Shown here: one piece after another, positions 22,430 through 33,910 of the stretch | Layout of the letters: every line of letters starts with the position of its first letter | Numbering within the stretch: position 1 is the first letter of the stretch | Assembly: GCA_019188255.1 (NCBI GenBank) | Contig: JAETXT010000003.1 | Span: 5,580,001-5,644,000, forward strand | DNA length: 64,000 nt | Reading direction: 5' to 3' | DNA from: Verticillium longisporum | Taxonomy: Eukaryota; Ascomycota; Sordariomycetes; Glomerellales; Plectosphaerellaceae | Notes under the pieces: generated by a model | Databases searched by the model: none | Told to the model about the DNA's origin: nothing | Seen by the model: the letters and a program-made list of their open reading frames with translations, nothing else | Made by a program: the position numbers and the translations under genes

Positions 22430-23671
22430 TAGAGTAGACACATACACGCGACGAGGCCGATGGGTCCTCGGCCCCGTTGCTCATGGGCAGAGGAAACCCG
22501 GTGGACACGATTTGAGGCATTACTTTGCGGCCGGAGGTGCTGTGCTGTGCTTGTTCTGTAGCGTGCTGCGCATTGCCGTCGGGTTGAGTCAAGTCGAGAC
22601 AGGTTGGCCGGAGCTCATTTGAGGTGTTTCGCACTCGAGCCTAGGGGGGTTGTCCGTTGTCGGTGGGTGGTGATGTGCGGCGGTCGGTGATGATAAAATA
22701 AATCCGAGGCGGGTGCCCGAGGCGGTGGTCTCAAGGACCGAGATTTGCGCGGGATTTTGTTTCTGATCTGGAGCTGATGTAGCTGATGGAGCTGCGAAAA
22801 AGAGTCGGCTCAGTGGGAGGATGGACAGTGGGATGGCAGAGCGGGATTCGTCGGGGGTGGCCGACGGCGAGAGGGGAGGTGGGCGGGATGGAGGGGGCAA
22901 GGCCATGAGGTCGCGGGGAATGGTTCAGACGTGTCGAAACGACAGCTCTGACAAGAGACGGATGGTCATGCTACGGAGCAGGCGGTCGGTAGAGCCTCAC
23001 GGAGATGGTAGAGATAACGAACAGGGCCGACATGGTTGGTCGGCGGGGGGCGTTGGTGTCAAGGCTTCAGCTAAGACGTAGCTAAGTAGGTTGCGATGGG
23101 TCGAGGGTGGGCGGATGTCGATCCGTTCCAGGCATGAGGTTGCGTTGCGGCTTTAAGTTGCAGATGTCTCTGCCAAGCCTGGTCTACTAGTGCAGCCTGA
23201 GGCGTCGGAACTTTTCTTTTCTCGATTTTTCTCGGTTTCTGGCTGGCGTTTCTGGCGGTTGCTTGGGAGGAAGAGAGGGGGGGGGCTTTTCTTTGGCTTG
23301 TGATAGGCATCGGTGATGGTGATCTCGTTGTGTCATAGACTCGCGGTGGAGTGACCGGTCAAGAGGAATCTAGCGCGGTACCTGACTTTACCGTAACCAT
23401 AGAACGAGAAGGCGCGGAAATGGCAGAAACACGGGCGGTGTCCGATGTCGGGATTCGGCCGAGTAGCTCCTGCCACGGCCTTCTCGTCTCTCCTTCCTCG
23501 CCGTGTGCGTGCATTCCCTGGGAATGGAAAATGGAAACGCGTGGCAAGGGCGACGGGACAGGCCGCGAGCAGCAGCGATATCGGTCGGGCTCACCCAGTG
23601 CAAGTGCAGGGCCATCCAATCTACCGTCCGTCCATCTCGAGAGCGAGCCCTGTCTCTGCCTCCCACCAGCG

Positions 23672-23699
23672 ATGGGCAATGGGCAATGGGCAATGGGCA
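23672..23699. repeat. Four tandem copies of ATGGGCA (7 bp)
   Basis: Four exact head-to-tail copies lie about 950 bp upstream of the NADP-GDH start. The 7-bp unit is not a multiple of three and is intergenic. It may be a simple minisatellite or a cluster of binding sites. Confidence 0.8.
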
Positions 23700-24458
23700 A
23701 ACAAGCATCTAGGGGACGCTGCAGCGCCACGCCGCACGCGACCTGCCCCCTCCAAAAAAGCATGCCGCACTCCGTCATCGCAGATTCCGGGCGACTTGCC
23801 GATGCAGATGGGACGAGATAACCCGGCGCCAAAGCACGGATGGACAGGGATCCAGGGCCCTGCCGCCTTGGACTGAGTGCGACAGACCCGCTGCCACGAA
23901 CGACCCCAAGATCCCCCGACCCACGACCCTGGGAGGCCATCAGTTTTTGTACGTCAGACACGGGGGTGACTTAGTCGCGACTTTTTGTCGACGCCTGCTT
24001 CGCCGCCGCGCCATTGGCTCATCTCGTTGCGATTGGGAGATAGGGCTAACGCTCGCCTGCCTATGAGCATGAAGCACACTGACACCTCTTGTCAACCCAG
24101 TCGACAAGACGGGACGCATGGCCGGCCACTGCGCTTCCCAAGCCCAGGGCCAAGCGGCGGTCGCTGGCCCGGACAAGTAGCCTCCGTATTTCGCACCAAC
24201 CTGCCTTCTTGCCCGTCGCCTCCGCCGTAGGCCGTCGCTTGGGGAAACCTACTATCTGGCCCATGCCGCACCGCACCACACACTTTACCTTTTCTTCGGG
24301 AGAGGCAAATAATGGCGCGAGGGCAGACGCGGCACTCGCCCTGGGGGGGGGCGTGCCCCTGGTTCTGGGTCTGGGGTGGCCGCGAACGGAAGCTGCTGGC
24401 ATGACCGACTGGCGGTGCCCCCGAAACGAACAACCATTGATGCTCCTTCCACCTGGGT

Positions 24459-24464
24459 TATAAA
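24459..24464 (+). promoter_or_regulatory. TATA box of NADP-GDH
   Basis: TATAAA is followed by a C/T-rich stretch and lies about 180 nt before the ATG, a normal position for a strongly expressed fungal gene with a leader of ~100-150 nt. Confidence 0.6.
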
Positions 24465-24644
24465 GACCTCTCTCTCGCCGTCTCTTTCTCGAGTCCCGAC
24501 TCTGCCCTTCCTCCCTCACGCCTGACAACCGACCTGCTCGCCTGCCACCAGTATACCAACGTACATCCTCTCCATTCAGCAGCTCAGGTAGCAGCCATAG
24601 TCACATACCAGAACCCAACATCCTACACCACACAACCGCCCACC

Positions 24645-26003
24645 ATGTCTCACCTTCCCGTCGAGCCCGAGTTCCTCCAGGCCTACAGCGAGCTTGTCAG
24701 CACGCTCGAGGACAGCACTCTCTTCTCCCAGCACCCCGAGTTCCGCACCGCCCTCGAGGTGGTCTCCATCCCTGAGCGTATCATCCAGTTCCGCGTCGTC
24801 TGGGAGGATGACAAGGGCAACACCCGTGTCAACCGCGGCTACCGCGTGCAGTTCAACTCGGCCCTCGGTCCCTACAAGGGCGGTCTTCGCTTCCACCCCA
24901 CCGTCAACCTGTCCGTCCTCAAGTTCCTCGGCTTTGAGCAGATCTTCAAGAATGCCCTTACCGGCCTGAACATTGGCGGTGGCAAGGGTGGTGCCGACAT
25001 CAACCCCAAGGACATGAGCGATGCTGAGATCCGTCGCTTCTGCGTTGCCTTCATGCGTCAGCTGAGCAAGCACATCGGTGCCGACACCGATGTGCCCGCC
25101 GGTGATATCGGTGTCGGTGGCCGCGAGATTGGCCACCTCTTCGGCACCTACCGCCAGGAGCGCAACAAGTTTGAGGGTGTTCTCACTGGCAAGGGCAACT
25201 CCTGGGGCGGCTCCCTCATCCGTCCCGAGGCCACCGGCTACGGTCTCGTCTACTACGTCGACCACATGCTGCAGTACGCCGGCAAGGGTGGATTCGCCGG
25301 CAAGCGCGTCGCCATCTCCGGCTCCGGTAACGTCGCCCAGTACGCCGCCCTCAAGTGCATTGAGCTCGGCGCCACCGTTGTCTCCCTGTCCGACTCCCAG
25401 GGCTGTCTCGTCGCCGAGGGCGACGCCGCCTTCACCCCCGAGCAGATTGAGACCATCGCCGCCCTCAAGCTCGAGCGCAAGCCCCTCACCGCCTTTGACC
25501 ACAAGGGCGCCTTCATGTACATCAAGGGCGCTCGCCCCTGGACCCACGTCGGCAAGGTCGATGTCGCCCTCCCCAGCGCGACCCAGAACGAGGTCTCCAA
25601 GGAGGAGGCCGAGGCGCTCATCGCCAACGGCGTGCTCGCCATCGCTGAGGGCTCCAACATGGGCTGCACCCAGGAGGCCATTGACGTCTTCGAGGAGACG
25701 CGCAAGACCAAGGGTGACGCCGCCGTCTGGTACGGCCCCGGCAAGGCCGCCAACTGCGGTGGTGTTGCCGTGTCCGGCCTCGAGATGGCGCAGAACAGCC
25801 AGCGTCTGTCCTGGACGCGCGAGGAGGTCGACGAGAAGCTCAAGGACATTATGAAGAACGCCTTTCTCAACGGTGTCAACACCGCCAAGCAGTACGTCAA
25901 GACGGCCGACGGCGAGCTGCCCAGCCTGGTCGCCGGCAGCAACATTGCCGGCTTCGTCAAGGTCGCGCGCGCCATGCAGGACCAGGGTGACTGGTGGAAC
26001 TAG
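24645..26003 (+). CDS. gdhA: NADP-specific glutamate dehydrogenase
   Basis: The enzyme makes glutamate from 2-oxoglutarate, ammonium and NADPH, the main ammonium-assimilating step in the fungal cytosol. The gene has a single exon of 452 residues, the usual length of the hexameric ~50-kDa class (S. cerevisiae Gdh1, N. crassa am). Visible signatures are [11 protein letters not shown], the catalytic-lysine region [26 protein letters not shown], and the dinucleotide-binding [10 protein letters not shown] near residue 227. The start is fixed by context CCACCATGTC and by alignment of the N terminus with the family. Codon use is strongly biased to C-ending codons, which suggests high expression. Unlike N. 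crassa am, which is interrupted by introns, no intron is present. A TATA box lies upstream. Confidence 0.97.
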   Translation: MSHLPVEPEFLQAYSELVSTLEDSTLFSQHPEFRTALEVVSIPERIIQFRVVWEDDKGNTRVNRGYRVQFNSALGPYKGGLRFHPTVNLSVLKFLGFEQIFKNALTGLNIGGGKGGADINPKDMSDAEIRRFCVAFMRQLSKHIGADTDVPAGDIGVGGREIGHLFGTYRQERNKFEGVLTGKGNSWGGSLIRPEATGYGLVYYVDHMLQYAGKGGFAGKRVAISGSGNVAQYAALKCIELGATVVSLSDSQGCLVAEGDAAFTPEQIETIAALKLERKPLTAFDHKGAFMYIKGARPWTHVGKVDVALPSATQNEVSKEEAEALIANGVLAIAEGSNMGCTQEAIDVFEETRKTKGDAAVWYGPGKAANCGGVAVSGLEMAQNSQRLSWTREEVDEKLKDIMKNAFLNGVNTAKQYVKTADGELPSLVAGSNIAGFVKVARAMQDQGDWWN

Positions 26004-27489
26004 GCGAGGGAGACCTTGCTCGTTGCACCCGAATGCTCTTGATTATGCTTTTTTTCTTCTGCCGGGATAGAAAGCCTGTGATGCGCGGCGGAAAGGAGTT
26101 TTTGGCGCTTGGGATACCTCACGACACGACATGATTGATAGGCAGGGCAGTAGGCCAGCCAACTTTGAACCACAATTTTTTAACATTATCCTTCCGTCTC
26201 TCCGTTGCATGCCCCTGAATGTGACAACGTGATGGGCTGCCCATCTCTGATGCCCATCATCAATTGGCCCTCGTGCCGGAAACCATAAAGTGAAGACGAT
26301 AACATCAGATTAAAGCTCGTGTGACGCGGGTTCGGAAAGGGAGGCGAACCCCTGCCAGGCCTGATGACGGAGGATGCTCAGTAGACCAGGCCAGGGTAGA
26401 GAGCGTTTGTGTGCGACTGAGCCGGGGGTCAAGGGAGGCGAGGTCGGCGATCGGGGAGGTTGTGTTCGGTATGACAGACTGGATGGAGTGGTAAGAGCTC
26501 TTAGTTTAGCACCTGCCGTGTGATGATCTGGAATTGATCGAGAGACAGGCGGCTGGCGCCGTGTTCCTAGCGAAATGAGTACGTACGAGGCAAGGGGGGG
26601 AATCGTGCTATCGGTGAATGTAAGGTAAGCAGGCATGAAAGCGCAGCGAGTCGGTGAGCAGAGTGAGCAAGCGGTTGTTTCTTCTTGTTTTTGTTTCGCC
26701 GCTGCGCAAAACCCCCCATGTTTTTCGCTCGTCTTTCGATTCCCCCTTCTCCCTCTCTGCTCGGGCCATGATGGCGCTCCTGCGAGGATCCCCGGCCATG
26801 AAGGCGTAGATCAGAGGCGTCCGTAGGCCACACGGCCTGTCACATGGCAACAGAGCGGCAAAGTGGAAGCAGTGCTCGCGATGGGGCCCCTGCAGGTGGA
26901 CACCACTCAGCCCTACCCGGAGCGGCGGCATGGCATGCACCACCCCCCCATGCAGGCGAGGCACGCGCGGGTGAGGAAGACTGTCGGAAGGGGGAGAAAA
27001 GGAGGAGGGCAAGGGTGTGGTGCGGCGTGGCCAGGTGTTCGGGGAGACCGGCCGCCTTTCATTTGGCAATTCGGCAGACGGCTTGAACAAGGTCGGCAAA
27101 GGTAGGCAGGTAATGATACCTAGGCGAGTGTTTGAGCGATGGCTGTCAGAAACGGGTAACGGTCTTACTCACATGGGGGGCTCTGCGAATCCTCCGCCCG
27201 TGGGCATCTTACCTTTTGGTGCCTAGCAGCCAAGAGATAAGCATCTCGGAGGGAGGCCAGTCTCGGCAGGGCCAGGGTAGGTGAAGGGCAGGCAGGCACC
27301 TGGGTTGGTGATGACTGCCCGTAGCGAAAGGATGAGAAGAGCCAGAGGCAGGAAGGATCGTTCAGCGGCCAATCAGAGACCTGCCTGTGGGGGTTGCGAC
27401 TGGCGTGTTGTGGCTGTGGCCCGGCCCCAGGGGACGCTGCGAGGAAGCTAACGAAATAAGCGACCCAGGGTCCAATGCTGGGAAACGCT

Positions 27490-27579
27490 GGGAACGCTGA
27501 GCACGCTGGGCTGGGAACGCTGAGCACGCTGGGCTGGGAACGCTGAGCACGCTGGGCTGGGAACGCTGAGCACGCTGGG
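27490..27579. repeat. 23-bp tandem minisatellite, ~3.9 copies
   Basis: The unit GGGAACGCTGAGCACGCTGG plus GCT repeats three full times and then 21 bases of a fourth copy, without mismatches. The period of 23 is not a multiple of three, so it is not a coding repeat. Degenerate AACGCTGG pieces flank it on both sides. Confidence 0.85.
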
Positions 27580-28991
27580 AACGCTGGAGCACTGGACTCG
27601 ACCAGAGTCAGGCTGGCAACCACCCTTCTCGACTGGGCCTAATCGGTTTGTCTTCAGCCAGCCTCCATCCCTCTCTTGTCTCTTTCGCGTCTCCATTTCG
27701 GGCCACGGTTGTGCTAAAAAGAACTCACCGGCTTCCCGTGCGACCGCCTCTGCCTCTACCACTGCCACTGCTACTGACCACATTGTCCGAGGCAGCATCA
27801 CTTGAGACGCAACCATCACATCATGCCGCAAGCATTCCGCCTCGAGATGGCTCGACCAAGACATGCATACACACACACTGAATATCCCGCTTGGCTGCCT
27901 GGCTGCCTCGCCAGGCTCTCTCTGCACCCGATCTGCGTGCCGTGCTGATGGACGAAATTCCTTCTCCTGCCGTCCTCACCGAACCGTTCCTTCGGATTTC
28001 CCGTTGCGTTCGGCTCCGCCGCCCTTCGCCGTGCAACTCATCATGGCCATGACTGATCGCATCTCGGCGAATCAAGCAAAGCTCTTCTTCTGGATGATGA
28101 ATCGAGTCGTCACCAAGAATGAAGAAGCAACGAGACGAAATAGCCTTGTTGAATCCATCCCAGGCCCCCTGCCGTCTCTGCTTCCCCACCAGCGCACATC
28201 GCCAACCGCCAATGGCACGTGGTTCGCCAGTGTTCGACCCTCACGCCCCCAACGTCTCTGGCTTAGCATCTCTCTCAGCCGCTCTCCTTCCGTCTCCTGT
28301 CATCTTACGTCTCGTTGATCGTTGCCCTCTCGTCACAACAAATGGGGTGCTCAGCCCGGCCAGCAAGGCTGGTTGCCGTCAGCCATAATGGCGAATCTAT
28401 CTTTTCATTGCTCGTCCTTGTCTCCCTGGGCCCCCTTGCTCGAACAGCATCATATTGCATCACCATGCTTGTACGCATTTGCGACGTACTGACTGTCAGT
28501 CAGTCAGCATCTGCTTGGCAGGCAACGAACGAAAGACCTAAGGAGGGATGCTATTTCTGCCCGTCTCATCACATCCTCCGGCCTGTCTACCGTTCGCCCT
28601 AGTCTCTAGCTGGCCCCCTCCGCCTCGGCTTTTCACCATTCAATAGACCCCAATCCTGCCCACCCTGACCACCCCCCTGTCATCATCCTCGGGCCTCAGC
28701 CCTCCTGAACCCTGTCTAGTATTGGCTGGACTGCATCTGACCCGACGCCATCTGCAGTCCGCACGGGAGCGAAGAACGAAAGCAAAGGCAGCAAATCCAT
28801 GACCTTCTCTTTTCACATGGCCCCCTTACCTCGATTCGGACCACTCCCCTCCCCCGGCCGGGCCTTGCCTTGCGCGCCGGCGCGCCAGTCCATCCATCGC
28901 TCGTTCCCAGAGCCCGTCTCCTCCATGCATTTGCATCCGCATTCATATGCCCCATCGTCTTCGCCTACCATGTCCGTGTCCACCGGGCCAT

Positions 28992-28998
28992 TATAAAA
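28992..28998 (+). promoter_or_regulatory. TATA box of the GMC fusion gene
   Basis: TATAAAA lies about 235 nt upstream of the start codon and is followed by a C/T-rich tract. Confidence 0.5.
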
Positions 28999-29229
28999 TA
29001 TCTAGCCTTGCCCCTTCTCTCCCACGGGTGTGCAGTTCATCCAGTCCCTCGAATCCTCGAGTTCTTGTCTTGTTCTAGATGTTTGATCTCTAAAACACGC
29101 CTATTTGTGAACCTACCTCGTATCGCCTTCCCTGGTTACGAGACCCGGCACACCCCTCCGCAACATTGCCGCCAGCTGAGACCCGCGACAACGTGAGGAC
29201 TGTCAGCCTTTGTCGTGACGCCGCCTACC

Positions 29230-32200
29230 ATGGCTCCCATGGCTGAAGACACGTCGCCTCGGCCTACCAAGGTAAAAGGCAAGGTTGCCTTCCCGCCTCC
29301 GGTCAATGGCACATCCAACGGCACATCCAACGGCACATCCAACGGCCACTACTGCGCCGCCGAGCCCGGCCCCGCATCGCCAGCTCTCAGCGCCTCCTCC
29401 TCCTCGAGGCCAAGCACATCCTCCTCCTCACCGCGCCCGCATTCCTATCGCGAGCCAGAGCCATCAAATGGGATCAAGCACTCCCAGTCACACCGTATCA
29501 AGAGTTTCGGGCCCCATGAAGATGACGCCGGTGGCTCCAGAACCCGCCACCTCGCCATCATTCTCCCCTACAGGGACGATGCCCGAACCAGGAAATTCCC
29601 CGGGATTGCCAGGCCTGTTGAGCTCCTGCGCAACTGTTATGACTGCGTCGTCATTGGTTCTGGCTACGGCGGTGCTGTGGCTGCTTCGAGGATCGCCCGC
29701 TGCGAAGACCCCTCGGGCAAGCGTCAGTCTGTCTGCGTTCTCGAGCGCGGCAAGGAGAAGTGGCCTGGCGAATATCCCTCCGGCGTGCTGGACGCCCTCG
29801 ACGAGGTCCACGTATCCGGCCAATTTGCTCCAGGCTGGTTCCCGCAGACTATGGTGCAGAACGGCGATCCCACCGGAATGTACCACCTCATCTTTGGCAG
29901 GGGGTTGAACACGGTTGTTTGCAATGGCATGTTATCCTCTCTCTCACCATCAATCTATCGCGTAAGCTTACTGGCTAAACAGCCCTCGGCGGTACGAGTC
30001 TGATGAACGCCAATGTCTTCCTGGAGGCTGACAAGGAGACATTGTCTATGCCGGTCTGGCCTGAGGAAATCAGGAAGGACCCTGGCAGCCTCGATAAATG
30101 TAAGTCTACTCGGAGCCTCAACAGTGACGTCCATCTACCTCTTGACCAGCACGAGCTGATTGATCTGCAGACTATGATTGGGCCCGAAAAGTGCTCGAGC
30201 CGATGCCATATCCCGACGACTGGCCCGAACTGCCCAAGGTCCAGCTGCTGAAGAAGCAGGCCGAAGCTCTCGGAATGGCTGACAAGTTCAGAATGGTGCC
30301 CCAAACGACGCGATTTCGCAACGGCCCCAATAGCACGGGCGTTGAAATGGCGCCCTCTGCTTTGACGGGACAAGATTGCACGGGTGTGAATGATGGATCC
30401 AAGAACTCGACTCTGGTCACATACTTGGCTGATGCTTGGAATTGGGGTGCCGAGATGTTCTGCGAATCTGAGGTCCGTTACATCAAGAAGGCTGAGGGCC
30501 GCGAGGGCTACATCATCTACTTTGCCTGGCATGGCCGGAACAGGGGCCACTTCAAGGCGAACCTACATGACGACCTCATGTGGGTGCACGCCAAGGAGTG
30601 TGTTTTTCTCGGCGCCGGCTCAGTTGGAACAACGGAAATCCTCCTTCGAAGCAAGGAGATGGGTCTTCCCATGAGTGACCGTGTCGGGCAGAATATGAGC
30701 GGCAACGGCGATATGCTAGCTTTTGGGTTGGTGTCGCCACCTTTCTTTCCCACCGCCCCCTCTCAACTAACTCAATGCTAGATACAATACCGACTACGAA
30801 GCCAATGCCATTGGCAAGCCCTTCCCCAACCCTTATAACCCTATAGGGCCGACCATCAACTCCATCATTGACGATCGCGCGGGTCACGAGAATCCGCTTG
30901 ACGGTTATGTCATTGAGGAAGGCGCCATCCCTCGGGCCCTGGCCCCCTTCCTCCAGACCCTCCTGGAGATGATGCCTGGCAACCAGGCCCCTAGTGGCGA
31001 GTCTTTCAGCGAGAAGGTTCGCTCGAGTCTCGCAAACTACAAGAGTCGTTTTCTGGGACCCTATGCTCAGGGCGGTTCTTTGGATAACACCCAAGTATAC
31101 CTAGTCATGTCACATGACAGTGAGTGTGCCTCGAACGAAACGTCTCCGACTTGCGACTAACACCCGCTACTAGGCAGCCAAGCCATGTTGACTCTAAAGG
31201 ACGACAAGCCCGTGCTGGAATTCCTCGGCGTAGGCCGCAGCGACCAGGTCAAGAAGCTGCATGATCTCCTCAGCAAGGCAACGCAGGCCGTTGGCGGCAC
31301 ATTTGTACACAACCCATTCTATGCCTTGATGGGCAACCAGCAGGTCACCGTTCACCCCATTGGGTATGTTGCGTGAAAGGCACCCCGGGTATGGACCCGT
31401 GCTAACACAAATTGACAGCGGCGCTTGCATGGCACGTGATGGCAGCCCCGAGACGGGCGTGACGACACACGCTGGCGTCGTCTTCACAGGAGAAGATGAG
31501 GAAACCCACGACGGCCTCATTATCACAGATGCTTCCGTCATTCCCGCTGCTCTCGGTGTCAATCCTTTCGCCACCATCACTGCCCTCGCTGAACGCTCAG
31601 TTGATCACTACATCCGCAGGAAAAACCTCAAGATCCACGAAAAACGCAATGGCATCATTGATCTCTTCGGCGAGCCAAAGTACTCACCCCAGAAGATGAA
31701 GAAAGCAAAGCTTGATGCGGAAGCGCTGGAGATCAAGGAGGCAAGCTCCAAGATTTCACGCGCCATGGTCTCGAATGCCGCTGGTTTTGGCTTTACCGAG
31801 GTCATGTCTGGCTTCGTGCACCGCGACACTGGACTCACCGGCGACAAGCGTAGCACCTACGAGTTGGCGTACCGAACGGCCAAAAGCCTTTGCGAGAGCG
31901 CACGCTTCTTCCTCAGCGTACAAGCATTCAACACGAGGTCGACCATTCAGGAGCCGGACCACTCGGCAATGCTGACCGGCACTTTTGTCTGCCCTGCCAT
32001 CTCCGGCTCACCGTTCATGGTACAACGAGGAGATTTTAATCTCTTCATCCTTGACCAGAAGGCACCAGGGACGCGCAACATGACCTACGACTTTGACATG
32101 CGCGGCATTGATGGCAGGACACTGCACTTCCACGGCTACAAAGTTGTTGACTCGTCCGTGGCACTGGCTCCGTTCCAGTTCTGGAGGGCTACCAGCACCC

Positions 32201-33558
32201 TGTATGTGACTATCCTTGAGCCGTGTCACGACCTTGATACGGTCGAAAACTGCGAGGAACCGTGGCGACTCGGCAAAGTTGTGGCCAAGGGCATCATGCA
32301 TATTCAGCCTTCCGACTTTTTCTCGCAGATCATGACAATGACTCCTACAGGGAGCAGCCTCTTGAAGAAGGCCTACAGCGCGGCCAGCTTCCTCACGTAC
32401 TTCACTCGCAAGTCTCTCTCGCTCTTTCTAGGGCCTTTCACGCCACTACAATACCCAAGTGTGAGCTACAATGGCTATGTCAACGATACGCCGACAGACG
32501 CGTCCTTTGTCATTGTAGCGCAGGACAATATCAAGACAAAGATGCACATGTGGGAGTCGACAAACTCTGACATCGAGACGAAGAACCTGATCATGATACC
32601 TGGAGCGGCAGTGGACCACCAGATCTACGCGCTGCCCACGATCCAATACAACGCGGTCAACTACTTCACGCGGGCTGGCTACCGGGTCTTCATTCCCGTA
32701 CATCGCATCGGACAGCTCATGGTAGCACAGAACAACTGGACAACGTATGATGCTCGTCTGGACCTTCGCGCTTGCCTCGAGTATATCCGGGAGAACTATG
32801 CTGACGGCAATGCCGAGGGCAACAAAATCTATGCCATCGCGCACTGCATGGGCAGCGTGGCCTTTTCCACCGGCCTTTTGGACGGAACTATCCCGAGCGA
32901 CTGGATCCTCGGTATTACAGCCAGCCAGGTCTTCATGAACCCACTGTGGAGTAGGTTGAACTCTGCCAAGGCCCTCGTGGGACCGGTATCTCTGGACAGA
33001 GCCTACAGGACGGTGCTCGGCAGTTGGTTCTCTTGCAGCACCGCAAAGGACGATAGCTTCTTCCAGCGCATGCTCAATGAGGTCTTGCGCTTCTACCCAG
33101 AGGAGCGCGCCGAGATTTGCAACAACGCAAGCTGTCACCGATGCACGCTCGTGTTTGGGCGTTGCTGGAACCACCGGAACCTCAATGAGGCGACGCATCG
33201 GCAGATCGACCGGTTCTTTGGCGGTGTCAACATGACGCAACTACATCTTCTCATGAAACAAGGCCTCGACGGCCACGTCATGACGAACGGCCCGCTGTTC
33301 CAGCGCCTCACGACTGACCGGAATATTCGTCGCCTCAGAGGCATCCCGTTCCTGCTCTTCGTGGGCCGTGACAACGCCGTCTTGACACCGGAAGCGACAG
33401 AGCGGACGTATGAGACACTGTGCGATGTGTTCGGATCCAGCGGCGGCAACCCCGATGATGGCATCCAGTACCGGAGACGCGTGGTCCCTGACTACGGACA
33501 TCTGGACTGCTGGATGGGACGCAACGCGTGGAAGGATGTATACCCATTTGTAAGGTAA
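29230..33558 (+). CDS. GMC-type (cholesterol-oxidase-like) FAD oxidoreductase fused to an alpha/beta-hydrolase domain
   Basis: The six exons are 29230-29926, 29983-30099, 30171-30726, 30782-31119, 31174-31363 and 31419-33558, giving 1,345 residues. The N terminus is low-complexity with three in-frame GTSN repeats. The FAD-binding fold starts near residue 139 (VVIGSGYGGAVAASRIA) and continues with LGGTSLMNANVF. The GMC C-terminal part has HPIGGACM and DASVIPAALGVNPFATITA near residues 630-690. A spacer leads into an alpha/beta-hydrolase-like region whose nucleophile elbow reads AIAHCMGS near residue 1108, with Cys where Ser is usual. No signal peptide is seen, so it is probably intracellular. 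The family oxidises sterol-like or other alcohols; the real substrate is unknown. The first intron starts with GC instead of GT. A 39-nt potential last intron (33555-33593) could extend the C terminus but is shorter than normal. Confidence 0.85.
29308..29343 (+). repeat. Three tandem copies of a 12-bp coding repeat
   Basis: GGCACATCCAAC occurs three times in frame and encodes G-T-S-N repeats in the low-complexity N terminus of the GMC fusion protein. Copy number may vary between strains. Confidence 0.8.
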
Positions 33559-33910
33559 GAGGTGAACCGTGTTGTTAGGGGTGGATCTTACAGGTTTGAG
33601 GAGCCTGATGACCGATTTTTGGCTATGACGGAGAGTGGTGAGCTACTGTATTAGGTAGGCGTTTTGGATACATCGACCTTTGGTTGTACAGGTACAGCTG
33701 GGGTGGACAGCCTGCGGGTAAGGCGAGGCGGTAAATTGTTCTGGCTGCGGACGGGAGTTTAGGGGTTTAACTGACGTTCAAATAACGTGTATGGGTAGGA
33801 TAACAGATGGCGTTGGTTGAGGTATTAAGACTCGAGAATGATATCTGGCTTTGCCTTGTTACTTTTACGCCTTCTATGTGTTGCTCCTCGCCCTCATTTA
33901 CGAACCATTG
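33559..33910. other. Convergent 3' regions
   Basis: This is about 350 nt between the converging GMC fusion and GH78-like genes. It contains an AGGTAGG motif near 33655 and no gene. Confidence 0.4.

Larger units (their letters stand above)
22430..24644. other. Intergenic; promoter of NADP-GDH
   Basis: No gene is supported in this ~2.2 kb. Features possibly relevant to control of glutamate dehydrogenase are a 7-bp tandem repeat at 23672-23699, an AGATAA sequence at 23816-23821 that fits the NIT2/AreA HGATAR consensus, a CCAAT box on the minus strand at 24013-24017 and a TATAAA at 24459-24464. The factor assignments are inference from consensus only. Confidence 0.45.
26004..29229. other. Intergenic; GDH 3' region and promoter of the GMC fusion gene
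   Basis: About 3.2 kb holds no supported gene. A 23-bp minisatellite lies at 27490-27579. A TATAAAA box is present at 28992-28998 ahead of the GMC gene. Open frames across the minisatellite are artefacts of its composition. Confidence 0.4.

Noticed and set aside
23359..23961. 200-codon minus-strand frame in the GDH promoter
   Set aside because: It overlaps a tandem repeat and has no recognisable sequence.
24576..25547. 323-codon antisense frame across NADP-GDH
   Set aside because: It mirrors the strongly biased codon use of the real gene on the other strand; Gly/Val/Leu/Asp-rich shadow.
27165..27927. Repeat-containing protein frames (Ser/Ala/Gln repeats) across 27480-27590
   Set aside because: The DNA repeat period is 23, not a multiple of three, so the frames are artefacts of the minisatellite.
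33555..33593. Extra last intron extending the GMC fusion protein by about 20 residues
   Set aside because: The frame works and the ends are GT-AG, but 39 nt is shorter than normal fungal introns and the added tail is short enough to be chance.
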